DNA of 64,000 nt from Rhodothermales bacterium (GCA_958296045.1 CATQHT010000003.1:1623246-1687245); one strand, 5' to 3'; counted from the stretch's first letter, positions 1-9,320 are shown. Numbers and translations: made by a program. Notes: generated by a model from the sequence alone, not told the origin.

Positions 1-835
1 GCCATGAGACACGTTGAATGGCCACCGCATCGCCGATCGTTTCTATCGCGCCCACGAGCGTGACGAAAATGAATGCAGGCAAAAGTGACCAGAAGGTGGC
101 GCTGAAGCTGAGGTCGAACCCGGGCCAGCCGCTGGTCGGCATGCCGATCCAGGCGGCATCGGTGATCTGACCGATGTCGTAGATGCCATAGAAGGCACCG
201 ACAATGGTGCCTGCCACCACACCGATCACCGGTGACCAGAGCCGGAAAGCCCCTCGCGCACGCAGGCCGATAAGGACGATAACGACGATGGTTACCAGCG
301 CGCTCATGGCCGCGGCATTGACCGAAGCACCCTCAGGCACATCGGTCAGCATGTCGAAGATTACCGGCATGACGGTCACCGGTATCAGCATGATGACGGT
401 GCCCGCCACCGCAGGAGTCAGGATGTGGCGAAACAGCTGAAGCCTGCCAGCCAGCGCAAACTGAAACAGGGCCGAAATCACCACCAGCGTGCAAAGCATT
501 GCTGGCCCGGCCATTTGCAGTGCTCCGACGCAAACCGAGATAAACGCTGCAGACGTTCCCATCAGCAGGATGTATCCCGAGCCGATGCGCCCAAGGCGCA
601 CTGCCTGAAGGGTGGTCGTGATTGACGAAACCAGTACCGCGGCGAAGACCGCCCAATTGAGGAAGTCTTCGGAACCTCCGCCTGCGCGGATGACAATGGC
701 AGGCGTGAGGACAATGCCTGCAATACACAGGATGGCAAACTGGAAGCCGAGGCCCGCGGTAATTGCCAGCGGGGGGCGCTCGTCGTTCTGGAAGCGGATG
801 CTCGGGCGTCCGGTGGAGTCTCCTTGGGGATTCAT
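1..835 (-). CDS. NCS2-family xanthine/uracil permease, partial
   Basis: Reading the minus strand from an ATG at 833-835 gives an open frame that runs off the left edge of the window (278 residues seen). It starts MNPQGDSTGRPSIRF and soon enters successive hydrophobic segments typical of a polytopic carrier. The stretch FIFVTLVGAIETIGDAVAIQ near the edge, in which a membrane helix is followed by an E-x-x-G-D pattern, is the conserved helix 8 signature of the nucleobase:cation symporter-2 (NAT/NCS2) family. The role is therefore probably uptake of a purine or pyrimidine base across the inner membrane. The exact substrate cannot be told. The C-terminal third, which contains the second family signature, is outside the window. 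The opposite-strand frames here are shadows. Confidence 0.8.
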   Translation of the reverse strand, partial: MNPQGDSTGRPSIRFQNDERPPLAITAGLGFQFAILCIAGIVLTPAIVIRAGGGSEDFLNWAVFAAVLVSSITTTLQAVRLGRIGSGYILLMGTSAAFISVCVGALQMAGPAMLCTLVVISALFQFALAGRLQLFRHILTPAVAGTVIMLIPVTVMPVIFDMLTDVPEGASVNAAAMSALVTIVVIVLIGLRARGAFRLWSPVIGVVAGTIVGAFYGIYDIGQITDAAWIGMPTSGWPGFDLSFSATFWSLLPAFIFVTLVGAIETIGDAVAIQRVSW

Positions 836-1184
836 GAGAGCTGTTGGCGGATTCGGTGAAAAGCTACGTCAAGCATTCCGAGTTGTGAGACTTGGTGCAT
901 CGAAGCAGAAAACATATGCGCACGGCTGTGTGCACTTTCTATGCAAGGTTATGTCTTTTGGCCAGAACGTTGACACGGCGGTCCAAGAGCATGGCTCAGG
1001 GCTTAAGCAGATCTTGCAGGCGTCGCAAACCTTCCACAGTTAAGTTTCACCGATGGCTCCTGCGGTAAGGGTCAGGGCAGTGCTGGTAAGAGCGTCAGAC
1101 GGCCGGAGAGGCGCATAGATGGCTATAGCCTGTTACGTTGTGCGCGAATATAGGACAATAGTGCAAAGGCATGGCGGATGACGA
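836..1184. other. Intergenic stretch, no gene seen
   Basis: About 350 bases between the permease start and the end of the MBL hydrolase gene. I see no convincing coding frame, repeat or RNA gene. It must hold the promoter of the leftward permease gene, but I cannot pick out a reliable box. Confidence 0.5.
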
Positions 1185-1931
1185 TTAGAATGAGTAGCGC
1201 CCGCCCTCCTTGCCGAGTTCCGTAGCCGGGAATTGCTCCTGCGCCGACGCGAATGCTTGGTGGTCGATGATCGGCGGCAGGTGCACCAGCACTAGGCGCT
1301 CCACACCGGCGCGCCGCGCGACCTCAGCCGCCTGCTCCATAGTCGAATGACCAGGTAGCGCGCCGGTAGCTTCGTGGAGCAGCAGGCTGCAGCCGCGGGC
1401 CAGCTCGACAACGTCTTCGCACGGGCTGGTATCTGAGGAGTACACGAATGTCCCGCCTGTCTTCAGGCTTGTGATGCGCAGCCCAACCACCGGGACGGCA
1501 TGAACGCCACGGGCGGCATGAACGACCCATGCATCGTCCGAATAAACCGCCTTGCCTGGAGCAGGCGACAATGCGTGCCACTCCACCGGTGGTAAGCCTT
1601 CAAAGGCGCGTGTATCAAAGGATTCAAAGCATCGTGCTGCCTGCACTACGGCACTTGGAAGCCCGTGGACCGGCAGAGGATCGCGCCGACCTGCCAGCCA
1701 GAGTTTCTTGTAGAACAGCGGAAACCCGCCGACATGATCTATGTGCTCGTGCGTAAGGAACAGTGCCCGCACAGTGTCCACGGCCACGCCGACCACCTGC
1801 ATGCGCGCCACCGCATCGCCGCCACAGTCAATAACGAGCGTGGATGCGTCGTCACTCGCGCACAACATGGTCGTGGTCCGGCCCGCTCCGCTATAGGCCG
1901 CGCCGGTACCGAGCAAATGAAGAGTAGCCAT
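1185..1931 (-). CDS. MBL-fold metallohydrolase (RNase Z-like)
   Basis: A 248-residue protein beginning MATLHLLGTGAAY, the usual first strand and turn of the RNase Z/beta-CASP-free branch of the metallo-beta-lactamase fold. The zinc-binding motif HEHIDH follows LFLT at about residues 60-66. Later ligands are present as the aspartate of YSSDTS, the histidine of LLHEATG and the histidine of LVLVHLPP. All metal ligands of the fold therefore seem intact, so it is likely an active hydrolase with a dinuclear zinc site. It could be a tRNA 3' processing enzyme or a phosphodiesterase; the length is shorter than typical RNase Z (about 300), and the flexible arm is not obvious, so I leave the substrate open. 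It stands alone, without an operon partner. Confidence 0.8.
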   Translation of the reverse strand: MATLHLLGTGAAYSGAGRTTTMLCASDDASTLVIDCGGDAVARMQVVGVAVDTVRALFLTHEHIDHVGGFPLFYKKLWLAGRRDPLPVHGLPSAVVQAARCFESFDTRAFEGLPPVEWHALSPAPGKAVYSDDAWVVHAARGVHAVPVVGLRITSLKTGGTFVYSSDTSPCEDVVELARGCSLLLHEATGALPGHSTMEQAAEVARRAGVERLVLVHLPPIIDHQAFASAQEQFPATELGKEGGRYSF

Positions 1932-2149
1932 CGGTAATGCCCCTGGCTATGACAGGTATCCTAAAGTATGCCCGACGCTGCTTGGCAGCCTCATCTGTCG
2001 CAATCGGTATCCCTTGCCCCATAATGTAGCAAAGGTAGGTCGGCTGCAAAGCTTCAGGAGCGGACCCGGCCCGTGAAAATGATAGACTTATACACAAGAG
2101 TTGCCAAAACAATGGAACTCACGTGTGATATGCTAGCTGGACGCCTTAG

Positions 2150-3325
2150 CGTGGTGAAGACGCAGACATGTGGTGTCGCCAGACTAAGCAAGGCCGAGCG
2201 AGCCGCGCTTGGCAATTACTGGCTGCACCTGAGGTGGTTGCGCGACCAGGTGGTGGGATATTGCCGGGCCCGGTACAAGTAGGGCGAGAAGCATCCGAGT
2301 TAGCATGACCTGTGCAAGTGGATGCCAGCGTTGGTTAAAGGGGCGGACTACGAGACCCACTTCGCTCGTAGGGCACAGCGGAGTGTGATTCATCGGATTT
2401 GAAGGGGCTACACGCAGGCTGTCAAAACATTAAGCCGGTTTTACAGGTTGGGCGTGGACATCAACAGCTTCGAACTGTAAGAGGGCCAGCTCTGGCAGGA
2501 GCAAGACGGCAAGTGGGCGATGCAGGTGAAGCACGTAGATAAGTTGTACTTTGAGGATTATCGCCACCTCTTGAGATGATGACACGGTCAAGTACGTCCG
2601 GATCAAGCACATTCCAGTCGGCAGCGGCATTGAGGAACAGGAGATCTGCGAGTAGGAGGTTCCACCCGAAGGGGCGTGCGAGGACGCCGCGATTGGCATC
2701 GATCCTAGCCTGCAGGCTCATTGCACGTTGTCGAAGGGCGTGCAGTACACGCGTTCGGACGAGCGCAAACGCATCAAGTGGCAGCGCAGAAGGTATCGTG
2801 CTTGGAAAACAGTAAGAATAAGGAGAAGGCCAAGGCAACTGCACGTAGGAAATCCTCTAGGATAGCACAGCGCCGCAAAGCAACGGTACCCAACATCACA
2901 GCGAGCATCGTTTAGCAGAGCGGCAACATGGCGTGCGAAGACCTGCAGGTTGCCAACCGGACCCGCGTAGGTGGCGTGGTCAGAACCATGCCATACAGGA
3001 CTAGGCCATTGGGCTGGTGAAACAGCGTTTGCCTACAAGACCCAAGCAAAAGGGCGGCACCTTCGTACATGTGCCGCCCCGTAATACCACACAACAGTGT
3101 AGTGGCTGCTGCCAATTACCCGCTGAGAGAATCGCACAGCGGGAAACACATTACCTATGCGAACATTGTGGTAAAGCTATTGACCGCAACTCGCATGCTT
3201 CGATCAATATTGTTAGCAACGGTGCTGAGCTCCTGCGTGGGATGGGAGACCCCACGAGCTGGAAGAGGAATATGCCGAGTCCCTGGAGTTGCTCAAACAG
3301 AGCACTAGACTCAGCTACAGCTTAG
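2150..3325 (+). pseudogene. Decayed tnpB (IS200/IS605-type)
   Basis: Pieces of a TnpB protein can be read in order but in different frames, with several stops. Around 2300-2480 there is KWMPALVKGADYETHF and a later LSRFYRLGVDINSFEL. Around 2690-2810 comes IGIDPSLQAHCTLSKG, the RuvC-I strand containing the catalytic aspartate (GIDxG in live proteins). From 3060 there is the C-terminal zinc ribbon with C-x2-C (CSGC) and C-x2-C (CEHC) followed by DRNSHASINI, the RuvC-III aspartate block. TnpB is the RNA-guided nuclease of IS605 elements and the ancestor of Cas12. This copy is clearly dead: at least three frame changes. No tnpA is seen beside it. Ends are approximate. Confidence 0.75.
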
Positions 3326-3399
3326 AATCAGGTGCGTAGGCGTTAACGTTCGTAAATCAGGCTCCTAAACGGCCACCAGGGATTGTGAAAACGGTGCCA

Positions 3400-4398
3400 T
3401 CAGCGCTTGCGCGTGGTGACGTAGTCCGCCAGCGCAATCATGGCCTCTCGCGCGGGCGACGGGGGAAATGTGCTCAGCGTTTCCTGTGCGGCTTGCACGC
3501 ATGCGACCATGCGGCTCCTGGCATATTTCAGCCCGCCATGCTCCTTGACAAAGGCCAGTGTCGCGGCAAGATCATCGGGATGTCGGCCGCGGCGACGCAA
3601 GATGCGCACCATCTGTCGACGGCTTGCGCGGTCGGCCTGATCCAGTGCAAATACGAGCGGCAGCGTGGTAAGCTTCTCTTTAAGGTCCAGCCCCACGGGC
3701 TTGCCGATACCCTGCGTGCCGTAATCAAAGAGGTCATCACGGATCTGAAACGCCAGACCAAGCTGCTCCCCGACCGTTTCCATGCGCTCCCAGGCCGTGG
3801 CGTCATCACTGGCGCTGACGGCGCCGCACATGGTGCAGGCGCTGATCAGCGATGCGGTCTTGTCGGAAATGATGCGAAAGTATGTCGCCTCATCAAACCC
3901 AAGGCTGCGGGCACGCTTGACCTGCAGCAGCTCGCCCTCTGCCATGCGACGCACCGCGTCGGAAAGGATGCGTAGCATCCGGGTGTCGTCGTGCTTGAGT
4001 GCGAGCAGCAGCCCCTGACTCAGAAAGTAGTCGCCAACCAGTACCGCCACCCTGTTGCCCCATAACGCATTGACCGAAAAGGCTCCCCGGCGCGTCTCGG
4101 CCTCGTCAACGACGTCGTCGTGCACCAAGGTAGCCGTATGGAGCAGCTCAACCAGGGTGGCGGCCCGAAACGTCGCCTCCGTAATACCGCCGCACACTTT
4201 GGCTGCTAACAGCACCAGCGTGGGGCGGATACGCTTGCCCTTCTGACGTAGTACATAGCGGGTTACCGTGTTGAGAAGCCCGCTGCTGCCAGACACAGAT
4301 GCCCGAAAGGATCTCTGGAATGCGGTTAACTCCTGCTGCACTACTGACTGAATGTCGCGTAGCGTGCGCGCGTCAGGTGCTGAAGGTTCTTCCGACAT
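3400..4398 (-). CDS. Polyprenyl diphosphate synthase
   Basis: A 332-residue trans-isoprenyl diphosphate synthase. The first aspartate-rich motif is visible as HDDVVDEAETRRG (DDxxD) and the second as FQIRDDLFDY, followed by the lysine-bearing GKPVGLDLKEKLTTLPL segment. Both Mg-diphosphate sites are complete, so it should be active, condensing isopentenyl units to make the long side chain of menaquinone or a related quinone (family knowledge). Length fits the IspB/HepT type. Product chain length cannot be read from the sequence. It lies 54 bases downstream of the FecCD permease on the same strand, so co-transcription is possible, though the functions are unrelated. Confidence 0.88.
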   Translation of the reverse strand: MSEEPSAPDARTLRDIQSVVQQELTAFQRSFRASVSGSSGLLNTVTRYVLRQKGKRIRPTLVLLAAKVCGGITEATFRAATLVELLHTATLVHDDVVDEAETRRGAFSVNALWGNRVAVLVGDYFLSQGLLLALKHDDTRMLRILSDAVRRMAEGELLQVKRARSLGFDEATYFRIISDKTASLISACTMCGAVSASDDATAWERMETVGEQLGLAFQIRDDLFDYGTQGIGKPVGLDLKEKLTTLPLVFALDQADRASRRQMVRILRRRGRHPDDLAATLAFVKEHGGLKYARSRMVACVQAAQETLSTFPPSPAREAMIALADYVTTRKR

Positions 4399-4452
4399 TA
4401 GGATCTGCCTGGTGGTGGTGCCTTGACGATACCCTTTGGCTAGTGTTCGAAG

Positions 4453-5478
4453 CTACGCAAACTCATACGCCTTTCTGCGCAAGAGCGCAAGGAAGAATGG
4501 CACCCCGCAAAGCGCTGTGATGATGCCCACCGGCAGCTCTTGAGCAGGTAGAAGGATGCGAGCCGCAAGGTCGGCCCAGAGTAAGAACAACGCACCTGCA
4601 AAAAAGCACGCTGGCAGGAGGCGGCGATGGGTGACCCCCGTGAATGAGCGGACCGCGTGCGGAATGATAAGGCCAACAAAGCCAATCGCGCCGCTGGCCG
4701 CCACCAGCGTTCCGGTAACTAGGGCGGCTATCACGATAAGCAGCTTCTTTAGAGCCTCTACCCGCATCCCCAGGCCTTGGGCGGCATCATCACCCAGCAG
4801 CATAGCATCCAGAGGGCGGGCAAGTGCCAAAAGCACCAGGAGCCCGGCACCTGTCACCAGGGCTGGCGCGGGCAGCAGGGACCACGTGGCCCGGTGCAGC
4901 GAGCCGAGGAGCCAGAACAAGACCGCGCGCAGCCGATCCGGGTCGGGCGAGGACAACGTGACAAACGATGTGACCGCCCCCATCAGTGCTGCCATGGCTA
5001 CGCCCGCCAGCAGCAGTCGCGCCACGGACAAACGTGTCGTGGTGCGCGCCACCATGTAGACGATGGTCATGGACAACAGTCCCCCCAAGAACGCAGCAAG
5101 CGGCATCGTAAGGGCCTTCGAAAGCAAGGGCGGCAGCAATCCCATAAAAAACAAGGAAGCTCCGGCCGTAGCGCCGCTGGAGATGCCAAGGATATAGGGT
5201 TCCGCCAGCGGGTTGCGCACCAGCGTCTGCATGGCAGCACCGACAACTCCTAGCCCGCCGCCGACCACCAGCGCCAGTACGGCTCGCGGCATGCGTAAAC
5301 GCCAGATGATGCGGTCGGCTACAGGGTCGGGCACCGGGCCATCTGCGCCCAACAGGCGAAAGCGCAAGGCGCCCAAGACAGCTTCGATATCCAGGGATTC
5401 TCCGATAGCAACCGCAACGCCCACACTGGCCAAAAGAAGCGCCGCCAGACCGACGGCCGCCCACCATGCGTGCTTCAT
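4453..5478 (-). CDS. FecCD-type ABC transporter permease (BtuC-like)
   Basis: A 341-residue membrane protein starting MKHAWWAAVGLAALLL. I chose the ATG at 5476-5478 because it forms an ATGA overlap with the stop of the binding-protein gene; a longer frame exists back to 5523 but adds only a proline-rich stretch inside that gene. The family signatures are clear: RMPRAVLALVVGGGLGVVG after the first helix, NPLAEPYILGISSGA, the coupling-helix region LGVGM-like QGLGMRVEALK, and GFVGLIIPHAVR. About nine or ten helices are expected. It imports a vitamin B12 or siderophore-like compound together with the adjacent binding protein. No ATPase subunit gene is present in the window, so that subunit must be encoded elsewhere or shared. 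Confidence 0.88.
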   Translation of the reverse strand: MKHAWWAAVGLAALLLASVGVAVAIGESLDIEAVLGALRFRLLGADGPVPDPVADRIIWRLRMPRAVLALVVGGGLGVVGAAMQTLVRNPLAEPYILGISSGATAGASLFFMGLLPPLLSKALTMPLAAFLGGLLSMTIVYMVARTTTRLSVARLLLAGVAMAALMGAVTSFVTLSSPDPDRLRAVLFWLLGSLHRATWSLLPAPALVTGAGLLVLLALARPLDAMLLGDDAAQGLGMRVEALKKLLIVIAALVTGTLVAASGAIGFVGLIIPHAVRSFTGVTHRRLLPACFFAGALFLLWADLAARILLPAQELPVGIITALCGVPFFLALLRRKAYEFA

Positions 5479-6428
5479 CGGGAGGCCACTAGGTCCGGGT
5501 GCAGGCGCGCGGCAAGCTGCCAAGCGCCTTCCACCAGGCGGGGCCCGGGCCTAAAGAGCAGGTCGCCGTCTATGCCGTACACGCGATGCGCCACGGTGGC
5601 GGGTACGACATCGAAGGTTGGGTGATGCTCGAGGATCGCCTCCCGCAGGATGTCGTCCGCTGCGGCAGCACCCACGAAAATCACCTCGGGCAAGTGGCTC
5701 AGCACGAATTCGTCCGACAGGACAGGAGCGCTGCTCGAGTGGTCTTCGGTCACACTTGCGCCTCCAGCGAGCGCGATCAGCGAGTGCATGTAGCTGCCTT
5801 GGCCAAAGGAATACAGCGTACCGGGAGAGACGAGGACCAGCGTGCGGGGCCGTTGGTGCACGGTGTCCGTCAGCGCCCGCAAAGCACGGATGGACGCGGC
5901 GAGTGAATCGGCTGCTATGGCGGCGCGCGTGGCGGTGCCGAGCAACCGGCCAGCCGTCAGGACACCGCGCATAACGTCGTCCAGGGTGCGCACGCCAACA
6001 AAAAATACGGGCGGACCGACGGCAGCCAGCGTGGAAGCGTCCTGGGGACTGTTGACCTGATCCGAAGCGAGTACGAGGTCCGCCTTCAGCTGCAGGACGG
6101 CCTCGAAGTCGATGGGAAGCGCGCTGAACCTGGGCAGCTCTTGCGTAGCGGGTGGATAGTTGTCCGCGGTAGTGACACCAGCCACACGACTTCCGGCGCC
6201 AGCGATAAAGACGAGCTCTGTAACACTGGGCGCTAACGTGACGACACGCTCCACGATGGTCGGGACGGCCACCTGCCGCCCCAGGTCATCAGTGACGAGA
6301 ACAGTTTTCGCATTGCCGCTTTCGGTGGATGTGCACCCGTGCCCCAGAAGACTGCTCCACAAGAGAAGTACGACAGCGAGCTTCCGAAGGGCCAGTGGCG
6401 ATGGTAGTGGCGGAGCATGAGGCATCAA
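5475..6428 (-). CDS. ABC transporter substrate-binding lipoprotein (BtuF/FhuD-like)
   Basis: A 317-residue secreted protein. A hydrophobic signal segment (LAVVLLLWSSLLGHGC) ends at a cysteine (C32) suitable for lipid attachment, though the -3 residue is not the usual leucine. The mature part begins with the class III binding protein pattern TDDLGRQVAVP, then VVTLAPSVTELVF and LKADLVLASD, which line the cleft in vitamin B12 and siderophore-binding proteins. The gene is first in a two-gene unit: its stop overlaps the start of the permease gene by four bases, consistent with translational coupling. No B12 riboswitch box was recognised in the 117 bases upstream, so the ligand (cobalamin or ferric siderophore) stays undecided. 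Confidence 0.85.
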   Translation of the reverse strand: MMPHAPPLPSPLALRKLAVVLLLWSSLLGHGCTSTESGNAKTVLVTDDLGRQVAVPTIVERVVTLAPSVTELVFIAGAGSRVAGVTTADNYPPATQELPRFSALPIDFEAVLQLKADLVLASDQVNSPQDASTLAAVGPPVFFVGVRTLDDVMRGVLTAGRLLGTATRAAIAADSLAASIRALRALTDTVHQRPRTLVLVSPGTLYSFGQGSYMHSLIALAGGASVTEDHSSSAPVLSDEFVLSHLPEVIFVGAAAADDILREAILEHHPTFDVVPATVAHRVYGIDGDLLFRPGPRLVEGAWQLAARLHPDLVASR

Positions 6429-6545
6429 TTCAATTTAACCCATGCTGCCAGAAAAAGAGCCGCAGCGACATACAACAACGTGCCACGCACGGCGTTTTAA
6501 GTATGATACTTCAAAGAAGCAGGCAAGTAGCCTTCCCAACATTCT

Positions 6546-7376
6546 ATGGACGAGGTGCAGCGTAAAGCTGTGGCGCAATGGCTTGTGACCAAGGCAGTCC
6601 CGATGGCTCCTAGCCGTGACCCTGCCTTGGACGCACTCTGGGCCATGGCCGATGCCGGTACAAGCCACATCGGCATTCTCTGGGAGCCTCAGCCTGCGCC
6701 GGCGGAGATATGCGAACAGACATTCCCGCTGGCGCGCATCATTGACCATACGGCGCTGAAGCCTGCAGCGACTGAAGGCACCATTCGCACATTGTGCAAG
6801 GAGGCAATCAGGTTCGGCTTTGCGTCGGTGTGCGTGCCGCCCTGCTACGTACCATTGGCGAGCGAGCGACTCAAGGGTACGGCGGTAGCGGTCTGTACGG
6901 TAGCCGGTTTTCCGCTAGGGAGCAGCCAGCACCAGATCAAGGCGGCTGAAAGCAGACAGGCGGTACGCGACGGGGCCCGGGAAGTCGACATGGTGCTCAA
7001 CGTGGGGCTGCTTAAGAGCGGCCGCCTTTTTGATGTCGAGCGTGACATCAGGGCGGTGGTGACAGCATGCAAAGCTGAACGTGCACGTGTGGTCGTTAAG
7101 GTGATTGTGGAGTGCTGTCTGTTGAGCGACGAGGAGAAGGTGATCGCCTGTGTTTTGGCCCGGCATGCCGGGGCCGACTTTGTAAAGACTTCGACAGGCT
7201 TCGCTGGAGGCGGTGCCTCCGTGGAAGATGTAGGACTGATGGCCCGTGTGGTGGGGAAGCGGATGGGTATCAAGGCAGCGGGGGGAATTCGCACCAGGAA
7301 GCAGGCCCTAGCTCTGGTGGCACACGGAGCCACCCGTATCGGAGCCAGTGCCTCCGTAGCCTTCCTTGGCGACTGA
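6546..7376 (+). CDS. deoC: Deoxyribose-phosphate aldolase
   Basis: A 276-residue class I aldolase that cleaves 2-deoxyribose-5-phosphate to acetaldehyde and glyceraldehyde-3-phosphate in nucleoside catabolism. The active-site blocks are all present: IDHTALKP at the start of the barrel, REVDMVLNVG with the catalytic aspartate, VKVIVE, the Schiff-base lysine in DFVKTSTGF, and the second lysine in GIKAAGGIRT. A family-atypical N-terminal extension of about 60 residues precedes IDHTALKP; such extensions occur in larger DeoC proteins. It is divergent from the transporter operon and followed 25 bases later by the SPOR lipoprotein gene. A nucleobase permease lies at the window start, but not in an operon with it. 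Confidence 0.93.
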   Translation: MDEVQRKAVAQWLVTKAVPMAPSRDPALDALWAMADAGTSHIGILWEPQPAPAEICEQTFPLARIIDHTALKPAATEGTIRTLCKEAIRFGFASVCVPPCYVPLASERLKGTAVAVCTVAGFPLGSSQHQIKAAESRQAVRDGAREVDMVLNVGLLKSGRLFDVERDIRAVVTACKAERARVVVKVIVECCLLSDEEKVIACVLARHAGADFVKTSTGFAGGGASVEDVGLMARVVGKRMGIKAAGGIRTRKQALALVAHGATRIGASASVAFLGD

Positions 7377-7401
7377 CAGGTCGCGTTATTACTTTTGTGT
7401 T

Positions 7402-7953
7402 ATGAGTAGCATTTACCGAGTGGTTGCCAGTCTGCTGTCGCGGTCCTTACTCCCTAGTCTGGTATTTATAGCAGCCTGCTCAGGGCCTCGGACGGTCATT
7501 GTGGTTCCTGAGGAGAAGCTGGTGCCTCCGGTCGAGACCGTGGTGATAGAAGAGTTTGACGCTACCCCGTACAGGGAGGAGGCACCCCCAGAGGCTGTGG
7601 TGATCGAGCATGATGTGCCGGACGTGTTACTTGAGGGCACAGCGGGTGACCCTTCTCTGATGCAGGATGGTTTTCGGATCCAGATTCTTTCGACGCGCAG
7701 CAAGGACGAGGCAGACCTTATACGGGCACAGGTCATTCAGTGGTGGATAGCCGAGCGGGAGAATGGCAGGCTGCGCAATCTGTCTCCAATTGCTGGCGGC
7801 GCGCCCCCGGTCTATCAGGACTTTCTGCAGCCATACTGGCGCGTGCGGCTGGGCGACTTTGTGCAACGCGTGGAGGCAACGGCCGCCTTACGTGTCGCGC
7901 GAGCCCAATTCAGTGGAGCGTTCGTGGCTCCTGCCAAGATTCCGGTCCGATAG
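7402..7953 (+). CDS. SPOR-domain lipoprotein
   Basis: A 183-residue protein; the ATG at 7402 is preferred because a signal peptide with lipobox I-A-A-C (C26) then starts at the right distance. After a low-complexity, acidic and valine/proline-rich linker (about residues 30-80) comes a C-terminal SPOR-like fold: GFRIQILSTRSKDEADLI at its start, and VRLGDFVQRVEATAAL with FVAP near its end, the pattern of beta-alpha-beta repeats that bind denuded septal peptidoglycan. In this lineage such proteins are outer-membrane or periplasmic and act in cell division or envelope upkeep (family knowledge). The exact partner is unknown. It directly follows deoC. Confidence 0.75.
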   Translation: MSSIYRVVASLLSRSLLPSLVFIAACSGPRTVIVVPEEKLVPPVETVVIEEFDATPYREEAPPEAVVIEHDVPDVLLEGTAGDPSLMQDGFRIQILSTRSKDEADLIRAQVIQWWIAERENGRLRNLSPIAGGAPPVYQDFLQPYWRVRLGDFVQRVEATAALRVARAQFSGAFVAPAKIPVR

Positions 7954-8050
7954 CGGTCTTCTGAAGCATGCCGATAGCGCATGGTTCGAGGCGCAGACGC
8001 ATTGGGCTGCGCAGCTGTGTGCCTAATCCAGCGGAGGTTACGCGCACGTA

Positions 8051-8153
8051 GCAGACTGCGCTGCAGGAATCCTTAGGAACGACAGTAGGCAGCTTGCGCC
8101 TATAGCGGTCTGCTTGGCGTTATGATGTCCGCTATTGCCCATGCTCGACTTTG
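8051..8153. repeat. Diverged repeat shared with 55930-56023
   Basis: The stretch around 8080-8153 can be laid beside 55930-56023 with only scattered differences: both contain GCTTGCGC, then TAT-x-GCGGTC or TATCGGTC, then CTTGGCG, then TGATGTCCG-TATTG-CCATGC. The second copy abuts a tnpB remnant, so this may be a mobile-element end or a fragment of a larger decayed element. By eye the two are roughly three quarters identical. Confidence 0.5.
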
Positions 8154-8183
8154 TCACTTGTAGTGAAGTGAGAGGTCGGACCT

Positions 8184-8214
8184 CCCCTGTCCCCGTTTTT
8201 GGGGGCGTTTTTCC
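8184..8214 (+). terminator. Terminator-like hairpin with T tract
   Basis: A short stem of the form TCCCC / GGGGG with a GTTTTT loop is followed at once by CGTTTTT. It lies about 230 bases after the SPOR lipoprotein gene and before the end of the IS1634-like transposase. It could end transcription or be part of the IS terminal region. Confidence 0.35.
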
Positions 8215-8402
8215 GGGTGCTATGGAGCCTTTCTGATTACCGGAGCGGTCGGTGGTGGCTTAGGGGGTGTTCGCCCCTGTCTTGCGTGTCCTTCGTCGTA
8301 TTGGGGCCCCTTGATCGGGTCTCATCTGTCCGAATCGGACACAGCTCACGCTACTCCTTCTGGAGTGGGTACTGGCGTGAGGCATGGGGGGCGTCACAGG
8401 AT

Positions 8403-9320
8403 TCATGAATCAGGAGGTTTTTTTAGATCGTTCGGCTCACTGGAGTATTCCTCCTTGCTTCTTGTCGCCGCGGGATCGTAGCTCATGCCCAGACAATGGA
8501 CGATCCGCTGCAAGCATGGCGTCAACTTCTGATCCACTTTGAGGACGATATAGCGGTGCTTACTCTTTGGTAGCACCGTGGTAATCCGATGGATCCGGTT
8601 GAGTTTGAAGCGGAGCGCATTCCAGCTTTCATGGACATGGTTGGCCTTGAGCTTGGTGCGGATCAAATGGGACACGTGGTAGGCCAGCACGGTAATGAAC
8701 AGATGTCCTTCAATCCGCTCATCTTTGCTGTGATAGATAGGCCGTAATCCCAGGTCGGACTTCATGACTCGGAACGTGGCCTCAATCTCCGTGAGCCGCC
8801 AGTAGGTGCGCGCAATCTTTTTGGCAGACCAGGTGGTATGGCTGGTGCTGAGCACATACCCTCCGGCGGCCTGGGTTTTTTTCTGATGGGAGGTACGCTT
8901 GCTAAACGTGACCGATGCGGCACGCTGTGTCCCCTCCTTCTGCTTCACCTCAACCTCATACAGGTGGGCCACCGACTTGTACTTCTCCTGCAGGCGACCA
9001 ACCTTGCGTTCGACTTTCTTGATATTTTTCAGGCGTCTGGGCACGGGCAGTCCCTCATGGAGGTATTGCAGTGCCGCTTCAAACTGGTCACATTTGGTCT
9101 GCAAGATCTGCTCGTCGGTGGCCTGCCGGGCTTCACTGTGTACATAGACGCGCACTACTCCCTCCTCCTCGGGGAGCTTCCAAGCCCGGACTTTCACCTC
9201 ATTAGCGGTTACAAACTCTTGATCGGGTGCCTGGGTGGGCACAGGAGGCACCCTTTTTCGCTCCACACAGATCCAGTTGAGGTTGTTTTCCTTCAAGTAC
9301 GCCAGATTTGCTTCGGTGGC
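8403..9320 (-). CDS. IS1634-like transposase, 3' exon (C-terminal half)
   Basis: 305 codons plus stop, resuming with GCC ACC GAA GCA (A-T-E-A-N-L-A-Y-L-K-E-N-N-L) directly after the intron. It contains YWRLTEIEATFRVMKSDL, which carries the final catalytic glutamate in the Y-x2-R-W/L-x-I-E-x-x-F form typical of IS4-like transposases, then PIYHSKDERIEGHLFITVLA. Together the exons encode about 596 residues, a normal length for an IS1634 transposase, with all three acidic residues plausibly intact. I infer a functional enzyme if the intron is spliced out. Confidence 0.8.
   Translation of the reverse strand, partial: ATEANLAYLKENNLNWICVERKRVPPVPTQAPDQEFVTANEVKVRAWKLPEEEGVVRVYVHSEARQATDEQILQTKCDQFEAALQYLHEGLPVPRRLKNIKKVERKVGRLQEKYKSVAHLYEVEVKQKEGTQRAASVTFSKRTSHQKKTQAAGGYVLSTSHTTWSAKKIARTYWRLTEIEATFRVMKSDLGLRPIYHSKDERIEGHLFITVLAYHVSHLIRTKLKANHVHESWNALRFKLNRIHRITTVLPKSKHRYIVLKVDQKLTPCLQRIVHCLGMSYDPAATRSKEEYSSEPNDLKKPPDS

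Larger units (their letters stand above)
7954..8402. other. Gene-free stretch beside the IS1634-like element
   Basis: Contains the diverged repeat and the hairpin described separately. No coding frame is convincing; the plus-strand frame 8199-8408 has no recognisable features. The outer end of the IS1634-like element probably lies here, but I could not match inverted repeats. Confidence 0.5.

Noticed and set aside
333-728. 131-codon minus-strand frame rich in Cys, His and Arg
   Set aside because: It is a shadow of the NCS2-type permease frame on the same strand, which has membrane helices and a family signature.
612-1043. 143-codon plus-strand frame
   Set aside because: Antisense to the permease start, with no motif; its tail covers the promoter region.
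6429-6545. Possible cobalamin riboswitch upstream of the binding-protein gene
   Set aside because: The 117-base gap is too short and no conserved B12-box text was seen.
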